Source of the DNA: Chara braunii
Lineage: Eukaryota; Streptophyta; Charophyceae; Charales; Characeae
Assembly: GCA_003427395.1 (NCBI GenBank)
Contig: BFEA01000271.1
Coordinates: 1,165,637-1,229,636, forward strand
Length of the DNA: 64,000 bases
Direction: 5' to 3'
The notes beneath the pieces were generated by a model. The model was not told where the DNA came from and made no database searches. It was given only the letters and a program-made list of their open reading frames with translations. How positions within the stretch are numbered: position 1 is the stretch's first letter; each line of letters begins with the position of its first letter. The position numbers and the translations under genes are program-made. Of the stretch, positions 32,500 through 40,738 are shown one piece after another.

Positions 32500-32692
32500 G
32501 CCTGACAACAGAAAACTGGTAGGGCTAGAGAGGGTAAGGGCGAAGGTATATAGAATCCTGACCCTTTGTTGGGAGGAGGAGAGGAGAGCGGGGCAGAGGT
32601 CCTTACGGAAGATCAAGTTGCTTGAGGCGGCCACGGTTAGGATTTTAGACGAGCTAACGGACGAGCTGCTTCGGGAAAGAGGAACGGCATGA
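32492..32692 (+). CDS. Accessory ORF 8, small helical protein
   Basis: 66 codons, mostly charged helix: VRAKVYRILTLCWEEERR followed by IKLLEAATVRILDELTDELL. The ILTLCWEE motif resembles the TxC motif of family F2. It starts in the stop of ORF 7 and its own stop overlaps the start of the next ORF (ATGA, 32689-32692). Function unknown. Confidence 0.4.
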   Translation: MSEPDNRKLVGLERVRAKVYRILTLCWEEERRAGQRSLRKIKLLEAATVRILDELTDELLRERGTA

Positions 32693-32847
32693 GAGCTACC
32701 TATGCCTCTAACTCGATAACTTGGGAGTTGGAGACGAGCAACGACGGGCCTGAGGTCGAGATAAGGGGAGGAGCGGAGCTTAGCCCGGGTCTGGGAGAAG
32801 ACCAAGTAGCGCGAGCCAAAAAGGAGCTCCTGGTTGAGGTCCGGTGA
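32689..32847 (+). CDS. Accessory ORF 9, 52 codons, possible F1 relative
   Basis: A short ORF starting ATGAGAGCTACC with ITWELETSNDGPEVEIRGG and a C-terminal helix (DQVARAKKELLVEV). The strand-strand-helix pattern is like family F1, but the similarity is weak. The ATGA coupling to the ORF before it is the main reason to list it. Confidence 0.3.
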   Translation: MRATYASNSITWELETSNDGPEVEIRGGAELSPGLGEDQVARAKKELLVEVR

Positions 32848-32949
32848 CTAGCCTTGTGGAAAAGAAGGTCCTGGACCACCTTGGCTAGGATTTCGGTCTT
32901 TATTAGAGAGGCGAGAAGGGTTCGGTTCTCTAGAACGTAGAGAGAGCCT

Positions 32950-33165
32950 TTGACTGAAGTCGATAGTAAGTTTGAGGAGGACTCTAGGTGGCTTGGAAAT
33001 CCCTTCGAAGCTAGGGTGCACCTAGTTGAGGCGCGCTTCTGGGATAGAACGGGAGAGTACGAGAAAGTTTTACATCAGACAATACTCGGTCAAGACGAAG
33101 GCTCTCGAGAGAAGTGCGAGGACTTGCTAGCCGAAGCGGCCGAAAGATTGGCTCAGGTGGAGTGA
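32950..33165 (+). CDS. Accessory ORF 10, 71 codons, possible F1 relative
   Basis: A frame with FEARVHLVEARFWDRTGEYE and EKCEDLLAEAAERLAQ. The FWDRTGEYE part resembles LWTGDFD of family F1. The first codon is ATG-less in the strict sense (TTGACTGAAG context). The next ORF starts 8 nt after its stop. Function unknown. Confidence 0.3.
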   Translation: MTEVDSKFEEDSRWLGNPFEARVHLVEARFWDRTGEYEKVLHQTILGQDEGSREKCEDLLAEAAERLAQVE

Positions 33166-33173
33166 ACCTATCA

Positions 33174-33448
33174 ATGATTAGGTACGACAGGGGGAGCCCT
33201 GTCGGGACCTTAGAAAGGGCTTGGAAGCCGGGATCTAGGTATGGAGTGACCCTCCCCAGGGTTAAGGAAGAAGAACGGAATTTTTCGAAATATACGGACA
33301 GGAAACGCTAGTTCGTTTCTCGATAGTTGCAAAAGAAGGTACCCACATGCTAAGGGCTGAGATCTTCTTGTCTCGCGACGATAGACAGTTCTTTGCTACC
33401 GAGTTAGCGGAAGGAAAAGACCCACTAGGTATCGCGGAGATAGCCTAA
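33174..33448 (+). pseudogene. Accessory ORF 11, N-terminal half of an F2 protein, frameshifted
   Basis: Starts ATGATTAGG like ORF 6. The first frame ends near 33311. The paralogous block LVRFSIVAKEGTHMLRAEIFLSRDD continues in another frame to a TAA at 33446-33448. It aligns with the VRLTVSSREG...AKVFLSKEG blocks of ORF 6, so it is a second copy of the same split protein. Confidence 0.4.
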
Positions 33449-33946
33449 GACCGACTTAGAAGATTGAGAGGAGGGGTAGCTGGGAGGCGTGAGATAGAGA
33501 AGGTTGAATATCTAGGGAGGATAGAAATTTGGTGGGCAGCCCACGACCATACCTGGGAGGTCCTTACGTGGGTTTACCGTTTACTCTACCCCGATGACGC
33601 AACGGTGAGGAAAGTCCGAATTAGGGGCCCGATAATTGAAAAATTCTCCCTAGGAGAAGAGAAGGGACACGAGTTGTTCACCCTGTGTTGGGAGTCTCTA
33701 GAGCTTACAGACTTTGAATGGTGGGCTTTGGTCGGCGATTTCATCAAAGCCCTGTTCTCGGGACAGGCCGGAGAAGTAGATAGAGACCTGATTAAACGGT
33801 GCTCGCAAGAAGGGGTTAGGGGCGTCTCGGATCTAGAGATTGTCAACCTTGCGCTAGCCGCTTACGAAGAGAAAAAAGTGCGTGACTCTTGGTGGACCGT
33901 GACTAGTGAAGGCCGAGGGAGTGACTCTCGCGAAAAGAGCAACTAA
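33449..33946 (+). CDS. Accessory ORF 12, C-terminal half of an F2 protein
   Basis: In frame with the end of ORF 11 and separated from it only by TAA. Blocks: YLGRIEIWWAAHDHTW, VYRLLYPDDATVRKV, HELFTLCWESLEL, then a helical end (VSDLEIVNLALAAYEEKK). It matches ORF 7 at YPSEA and LLTWC. The start used is uncertain (TTG at 33464 is the first near-cognate codon). Function unknown. Confidence 0.4.
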   Translation, partial: DRLRRLRGGVAGRREIEKVEYLGRIEIWWAAHDHTWEVLTWVYRLLYPDDATVRKVRIRGPIIEKFSLGEEKGHELFTLCWESLELTDFEWWALVGDFIKALFSGQAGEVDRDLIKRCSQEGVRGVSDLEIVNLALAAYEEKKVRDSWWTVTSEGRGSDSREKSN

Positions 33947-34595
33947 GAACTGGTGCATGGAAAGTGTGGTTGAGCACGGGGTCACCCGATCTCCTAAGAC
34001 CACTGTCATGGGGCGAACTGAGGAGGATACCGAGTTAGGGGCAAGATTAAGCAAGTCGACCGAAGGAGTAACCGAGGGGGTAGAAACTATTGGTAGGGCC
34101 TTGAGGAACCTGGAGGAACCCCTCGGAGAGAAAGCTACGGAACCACATGCGAGTCCGAATGAGTGTTTGCACCGAAAAATGGAACCACGTGTGCCGATAA
34201 GGGAGAGGGTGGTAGAAGCCACAAGGGGCTTCCCAGTCGAGACCCGATGGGCGGGCCACATGGATACGGAGGAAAGGATCAACGAAGGGTAGGAGTTCCC
34301 TCGTGATAGGGCTGGATGCTGGGCGTCAAGGAGAGGCGAAGAAGGTGGCCTAAGGAGGAGGGATCTAGGAGAGGAGCGACCTACCGAAATTGGGGGAGGA
34401 CCGCATAGATGGGTCATTAGGGAGGCCGGTCCGGAATGGGTACAGGAAGAAGCAGTACGAAGGAATATGGGAGGATTCGGAAGCATCTGGAGAGGAGTTA
34501 GGAGCCAAGAGTCCATGCGCTGAAAGTGTGAAGACCCGGGGGATAGAGGCCGCCGTGAGGAGGAACCATGGGGACCTCCGAGAGCTCGGTCTCGG
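33947..34595 (+). other. Low-complexity region between accessory ORFs and gag
   Basis: Frames 33906-34292 and 34390-34644 are rich in Glu, Arg and Gly, with no recognisable motif and no ATG start for the first. They may be remnants of an N-terminal gag extension or non-coding spacer. Confidence 0.35.
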
Positions 34596-36260
34596 ATGGA
34601 GGATTTGGACCCATCCTGGTACAAACCCTACGATCCAACGATAGGTGGGCCGGCAGAAGGACCTTATTTTCGTCGTTATGACGACCGCCGAGTCCCCTAT
34701 TACGATGTGAACCTAGGACTAGAGTCGCTCTACTTTAACGGGAGAGACGTGACCGGGTTCGTGGAAAAATGATAGAGTTACGCCTACCGGAAGAAGTTCT
34801 CGGAAAAGGAATGGATTGACCACTTCATACAACATTCGGACCCGGAGTTAGACCAGGCTATTAGGGTCGTATACCCGTCTAGCGGAAGGTGGAAGACCTT
34901 CAAAAACAGCTTATTGAGGATCTTCGCGTGTGACGACATGATCCCCACGATAGAAGGGTTGCGTCGGGTGACGAGAGGGGAGCAAGAGAGCCTGGTGGCC
35001 TTTACTCGGAGGTTCAAACTTTTACCATACTCTTTGGTGGATAGAGGGATGCTTTCGGAAGTGGACAGGTGCATGATATTCATGTTGCACCTACCTGAAG
35101 AAAAGAGGAAGGAGGTCCTCGAGAAGGCCACTAGGAACTCCGCGAATTTCGAAAGAGTCGCCAAGGTAGTCTTTACGGGGGGAGGAGTAGACGTACGAGA
35201 GTATGTGAAGGAGAGTCGGGACATGGCACTCCGGAGTATGCGCACCCAAAGGAGCGACGGTCCCCGCGGGTACAAAAGACAGCCTCCTGGACCTCCAGGT
35301 CAACGCTGGGAAAGAGGACCCCCGGGTTGGCGGAGCGAGCCCGGTAGCCAAGGGAACTGGAAGAGCGACCGAGAGGCTGGAGGGAATCGGGCCTCGGGAT
35401 GGGGGAATTCCCGTTGGAGGGATGGAAGGGACGGAAGATGGGGAGACCCCCCCCAACCTAGGAACGCGGGGGCTCGTCCTGACGTGAGTCAGGCTAGGAC
35501 GTCGCAGCCTCCCGACCCTTCTGCTACCATGGGAGCGGCACCTCAAGTAGCCCCTCGCCCAAACAATCCACCGGCTCGAAGCGGATGCGTCTATTGCAAT
35601 GAAGAAGGCCACATCAAGAGGGAGTGCGCTTACCTTACAGAAGCTCTGAGGTTGGGCGTGATGAAGTTAAATGAGAACAAGTGGGTTGTATGGGGAGATG
35701 ATGGAGAAGCGGTCTCCTTTTATCCCTCAATGAAGGTCAATGTGGACAAAAGGATAGTTCTTCAAGAGGCGATATTGAGGAAGAAGCCTGAGGTTGGAAC
35801 CTCCAACTCATCCCGCGTCCAAATGACAGAGTCACCGGGAGGCATGTCCATAAGGGAGCCCCAGGTGTCGAGCATCAAGTTCGTTGAGACCCAGCCCGAA
35901 GAGGAAGGGCCTTGTCTGAGGGTAAGGACCCAAGTTGGGGACGGGCCGTCTAAAGGCAAGGAAAGCGCGACGGAGGGTGGAGGGAGAAGGAGCGGCGACG
36001 ATGACCAGCCGATGGTCGACGCCAAAGTTACGGAAGAGAGGAAGGGGGAAGAACCCACGTCACCCAAATCACCTAGGAAAAAGGGGGCGAAAAAGTTGGA
36101 GATGAAATGCACCTTGGACGAGATAGACACGGTAGCTCCCTTATGGAGAACTCTAATGCAACCAATGCAATGCACTCTCCTGGAGTATTTAGCGACTAGC
36201 AAAAGCGCGAGGGAAGAGCTCCTGAGCATCACCAAGAAGGTGAGGATTCCGCTCGCGTGA
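34596..36260 (+). pseudogene. Gag of the giant element
   Basis: 555 codons in one frame from ATG 34596. The N-terminal part (PYFRRYDDRRVPYYDV, LGLESLYFNGRDVTGF) is followed by a double stop TGATAG at about 34770. Then come a capsid-like region (TRGEQESLVAFTRRFKLLPY, EEKRKEVLEKA), an RGG/Pro/Gly-rich basic linker, a CCHC knuckle (CVYCNEEGHIKREC, 35586-35627) and a charged C-terminus. It ends in TGA, after which the protease continues in the same frame. The role is RNA packaging into the particle. Confidence 0.7.
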
Positions 36261-37007
36261 GGGCCCACAGTTCCGGGGGATGGACCCGCCAAGGAGGAGG
36301 TGCAGTCTTCCCGAATCACGATGGAGGAACTATCGGCTAGTTTCTTCTCGGAAGAAGAAACTAAGAAATTCTATGTGCTAGGGAGTGGCCAGTTCCAAGC
36401 AGTGGTGAGTGGAAAGAAGATGAGGGCCCTGGTGGACAATGGGTCCGAATCTACAGTGTGTAGGGACTCTATCGCTAAGGAATTAGGGCTGGAGGTGGAT
36501 AGAGGGGTCTCCATGTCCATGGTCATCGCGGACAATAAGCTCCAACCGGCGGAAGGAGTATGTCACAGCCCCTTGATTGAGGTCGCGGGAGTGGAGGCGA
36601 CAGTTCCCATTTTCTCGGTGAAGGAGTGTTCTTCCGAGCTGATCCTGGGGAGGACCTGACTGAGCGCGGTACACGCCACCACGGTCGACCTCACAGACGG
36701 GAGTCAGACCGTCTCGATCCAAAGTCCGGACGACATCCGGGTGCTTCTGAAGATGGTGGATGCTCATGACGAGCGGAACAGGATTAGTATTCCAAGGAGG
36801 AAGGAAACCCAGTCACGAGTGTACCGGGTCCGGTTGGAAGAAACGCCCTTTGCCAACAAAGAACCCCCGAGAGACCGGGTGGACGTCGAGGATGTTGGAG
36901 GACGGATTATAATCGATGGGGTAGGGTACGAGAAAGAGGACGAAGAAGAGGAATTCGGTGGGTGCGTCAGGCTCTCTTTTTGGGACGAATACAGCCGGCG
37001 GAATTAA
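36261..37007 (+). pseudogene. Aspartic protease region of the giant element
   Basis: In the same frame as gag. The retropepsin-like core shows MRALVDNGSESTVC (Asp-Asn-Gly at the active site in place of DSG/DTG), then SMSMVIADNK and ELILGRT. A TGA (36657-36659) replaces the Trp expected after LGRT. The frame continues with TVDLTDGSQTVSIQSPDD and an acidic linker to a stop at 37005-37007. The role is processing of the polyprotein. Confidence 0.65.
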
Positions 37008-38637
37008 GAAGCATAAAACCGTGGCGAAAAAAGTGAAGCCCGCTGCGGTCAGCCGGGATAGAACGGGGGAAACCTCGATATCGGAGGGAATCGTCGATAT
37101 CATTAGGAAGCGGAAGAAGACCAAAGGGCAGAGAATTACTTCCGACAGGCTAGCGAGAATAGACATAGGGGATGAGAACCTCACCGAACCAGAGAAGGAG
37201 TATGTGGCTATGACCCTAAAGGGTTGCGACAAGGCCATAGCCTTTGACGACTCGGAAAGAGGAAGGATCGACCCGAGGTACGCCAAGCCAGCTCAGATTC
37301 ACACAATCCCTCACGTGCCTTGGAAAGATAGGCCTCCGTGAAAATATGCGCAAAAAGAAAAGGAGGAGATAGTGACCTTCATCAAGGAAAAAATAAGGGC
37401 ATTCATTGCGGAGCCTTGTGAAAGCGCCTACTCCAACAAGTGGTTCTTTCTGAGAAAAGGGGGGAGCAACAAATTGAGGTGGATCCAAAATCTCCAAAAG
37501 ACCAACGTGGTCACCATAAGGGATGTGTGGTCTATACCTGAGGCTGATCTACTCGCAGAAGGATCGGCAGGTCGTTCTATTTACTCGATTTGCAATTTCT
37601 TCTCGGGATATGATGAGATTCCATTGGACTATAGGGATAGGCATATGACCGCGATGCACCCGCCTCTGGGGTTAGTTCAAATGATGGTAGTACCCATGGG
37701 GTGGACCAAAGGAGTGGCCGTATTCCAAAGGGTCATGATCGTAGTCCTCAAGCAATTCATACCAGACAAAGTGAAAGTCGTCCTTGACGACTTCCCAATA
37801 AAGGGGTCAGTCCAAAGGGGTGAGACGAAAATCTTTCCCGGCGTGAGGAAGTTTGTGGTAGATCATATGGTGGACGTAAGGGGAGTCCTCACGAAATTAG
37901 AGGATGCCAACCTTACTGTAAGCGGAACTAAGAGTCGTTGGGGTATGTCGTCAATAAAAATATTGGGTTTTATCTGCGACAAGGATGGGCGGAGACCCGA
38001 CCCTGCGAAACTAGAGAAGTTGATGACATGGCCGTCACCACTAAAATCGATCACGGAGGTTAGACAATTTCTAGGGGTGGTGGGCTATTGGAGGATCTTT
38101 ATAAGAGCATACAGCGAAAAGGCGGAGCCACTTAGGCGGATGCTTAGAAAAATTGAGAGTTGGGTGTGGGGAGAGGAGCAGGCTGCGGTCATGGAAACCC
38201 TTAAAGAGGAGTTCCGCGAAGGAGGGCAAGTCCTAGGCATTCCTTTCTTCGACGACGAAGAGAACCGCCCTTTTATAGTCTCTACGGATGTTGGACCCTG
38301 TTCCGTAGGAGGGCTTCTGTCGCAAAAAGATCAGGACGGAAAAGAGAGACCCCTTCGATTTGAGAGTCGAGCCTTGAATCCCGCTGAAAGGAATTATAGC
38401 CAGTTCAAGAAGGAAGTGTTGGGAGTGTTGCACTGCCTAAAAACCTTCCGTCATTACATCTACGGAAGGCGGTTCCTCCTAAGAGTGGATCCGACCGCCG
38501 TAGCCGCCGTCCTTCAAAAATATTTTTCGTTAACCGACCCTACTATTGCTAGGTGGATGATCCATATCAGACTCTACGATTATAGGGTCGAAAGAATCTC
38601 CGGGGCTAAAAATCAGGTCGCAGACGGGTTGTCCTGA
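36958..38637 (+). pseudogene. RT and RNase H of the giant element
   Basis: A +1 frame relative to gag/protease, with one TGA at 37339-37341 (Trp expected, RPP*KY). An N-terminal linker (CDKAIAF, RIDPRYAKPAQIHTIPHVPW) leads to the RT: SAYSNKWFFLRK, SICNFFSGYDEIPL (the first catalytic Asp is Asn, codon 37594-37596), VVLDDFPIKG (37780-37803, intact DD), thumb (EVRQFLGVVGYWRIFI). RNase H follows (FIVSTDVGPCSVGG, ERNYSQFKKEVLG, ISGAKNQVADGLS). The frame ends in a TGA where Arg (CGA) is usual. Confidence 0.75.
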
Positions 38638-39990
38638 CTCCCCATCCGGGAAGAGGATTATCCAAAGTTGGAGGAGGTCACTCTATCAATGGTCAAGGAC
38701 GAGGTGATCCAAGTCGCCGCTAATAGGGCGCAAGTGGTTGTAACCGCTCGAGAGGAAGAAGTCCCTAGGGTGTTCCTCGCTAACCTGTACGACGGGAAGT
38801 AGGGAAGGAGGCACCGAAGTAATCAAGAGGGAGGCGCTGGGGTATTGCCTATGAGGGGGTCACCTCTTTAAGAGACCCACCAAGTTTGCAATCCCCAAGA
38901 GAGTGTTTTGCGATCAAGGAAAGGAGAGCGGTCATAGAAGAATTACACGATGGGGTTGTCGGAGGACATAGGGGGTGAAAGACACTTTTGATAAGGTTCG
39001 TAGGCTCTATTGGTGGGATGGGCAGTACGGAGAAGTCGAGAAGTACTATTCAACCTGTGAGGCTTGCCAAAAGAGGGCGACCGTTCGCTACAAGGAACCC
39101 CTAGTTCCTTCACTTCCCACTGTTCCGGGCGAAAAGGTTCATGTTGACCTAGTAACCATGCCTAAAGAAGTCGGCGGGCTTCGGTACATAATCAATGTCC
39201 GCGATGACCTCACCCGATTCGTAGAGGCTAAGGCTATTAAGAAGAAGACGGTCGAGGAAGTGAGTGACTTTCTCTTGGAGTACATTGCCCGATACGGTTG
39301 TGCCGGAAAGATATTTATGGATAGGGGTCGGAATTCCTAAGTCAAAAGGTCAAGGTGATATTGGAGAATGCAGGGATTAAGGCGGCCTACACGACCGCCT
39401 ATCACCCCCAAAGCAACACTCTGGTCGAAAGAGGTCACCAAACCCTTGTAGACGCCTTGGTAAAATGGTGCAAAGGACGTCCGGAACAATGGTCAAAGTA
39501 TTTGCACTATGCAGTTAAGGCGGATAACATGACAGTCAAATCAAGTACGGGGTATCCCCCTTACACTCTTTGGTTCGGTAGGCACTGTCCCCTGCCCATC
39601 GAGTTCCACGTCGACACTTGGACGAGTGTCTCGTGGAAAACTAACATGACAAGGTGCGAACTGTTGGAAGCAAGGATACAACAAATAGCCGAGAATTTGG
39701 ACGTCGGACTTGCCGAGGCAGGGAAAAAACATCGAGAAGGAGAGGGTGAAAGGGAAAGAAAGGTGGGACAAGAATCTGCGGATCCGACAAAAGCCAATAG
39801 GAACTAGTGACCTCGTCCTAATGTACGACTCGTCGCTAGAAAAGACTTGGAGCAGAAAGCTGGCCAACCGGTGGATGGGGTCGTACCGAGTCCTAAAGAG
39901 GTTAGATGGGGGAGCGTAAGTGCTCGCCGAATTTGATGGGACTAGGTTGAAGGACCCCATTGCGGGGTCTCAAACTTTTCCGATAAAGAG
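38638..39990 (+). pseudogene. Integrase of the giant element
   Basis: HHCC zinc domain (ELHDGVVGGHRG ... CEACQKR, about 38937-39070), catalytic Asp in VHVDLV (about 39140-39157), second Asp in FMDRG (about 39311-39325), catalytic Glu in NTLVERGHQ (about 39415-39441). Then GYPPYTLWFGR and a C-terminal GPY/F-like part (KLANRWMGSYRVLKRL). Frame breaks include two apparent single-G losses in G runs (near 38966 and 39336). All three DDE residues are present, so the core motif set is complete although the frame is not. Confidence 0.75.
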
Positions 39991-40037
39991 GAACACTTGG
40001 GGAAGGACCAAAAAGGAAAGGGAAGGAAGCGGTCGAT

Positions 40038-40325
40038 GTGGAAGTGACCGTCACCCACGAGAAAGGAGAGACTTCAAAGCAGGTGGCCTCTTCGCGACAG
40101 CTTAAGAGGGCGTATAAGGTTCGGAAACCTCCCCTACCAAAGACCCCTAGAAGGAAGAAACGGCCGAGGGAGGATGAAGGTGATACCGACCGATTAGGAA
40201 AGCGCAGATTGAGAGAGAGAAGGAGCGCTTCAAGGAAAGCATTGAGAGCCAAACTCGAGAGAGAAGAGAGGAAAAGAAAGAGAGAAAGGCGAGAGAGAAG
40301 GAGGAGGAGGAGGAGGCGAGTATAG
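40038..40325 (+). CDS. Arg-rich C-terminal tail of pol
   Basis: A 95-codon open frame following the integrase, beginning with EVTVTHEKGETSKQV and ending in a long Arg/Lys/Glu run with ten Arg before the last Val. It has no chromodomain. It probably forms the basic tail of integrase or pol, by position and composition; a frameshift separates it from the integrase. Confidence 0.4.
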   Translation: MEVTVTHEKGETSKQVASSRQLKRAYKVRKPPLPKTPRRKKRPREDEGDTDRLGKRRLRERRSASRKALRAKLEREERKRKRERRERRRRRRRRV

Positions 40326-40738
40326 AATCCCGTAGAAAAAAGTGGGATGGGTTGTACCATAGTTAGAGAAAATGTGTGTCGTGATCCAGGAAAAAGAGGG
40401 GGTGTTTTTCATAGTTGGTTGTACCAAAAGGAAGGTTGTACCATAGTTAGAGGGGCGTGTATCAGGATCCCTAAGGAAGGACCGTGCTATAGTTAAGAAG
40501 AAACCCGTATCCTACTTCCAAAGCTAGGAAACAAGAGAAGACCGAGCCATAAATTAGGCCATACGGTTGGGAACCAGATGGTTAAGGGGAAAACAAGGAT
40601 GCGATTAACCTCTCAAAAGAGGGGGAGGGTGACCCGAATCAAGGGAACAAGAAAAGTACAACCACTAGATATGGGGCAAATGGTTAAAAGAGACAGGGAA
40701 GCTCGTCGGGGATGGCGAGAATTGGGGTGTGGGCTGGT
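40326..40738 (+). other. 3' untranslated region and polypurine-tract area
   Basis: No gene. Two copies of GTTGTACCATAGTTAGA-like sequence (about 40353-40372 and 40434-40452), with a third degenerate one near 40483, form a short repeat. The last 35 bases before the LTR (GGGATGGCGAGAATTGGGG onward) are purine-rich and are the likely polypurine tract. Confidence 0.45.

Noticed and set aside
28900-33946. Accessory cluster as bacterial operon contamination
   Set aside because: It is flanked on both sides by parts of one retroelement with matching LTRs, has internal stops like the rest of the element, and no ribosome-binding sites precede the ORFs consistently.
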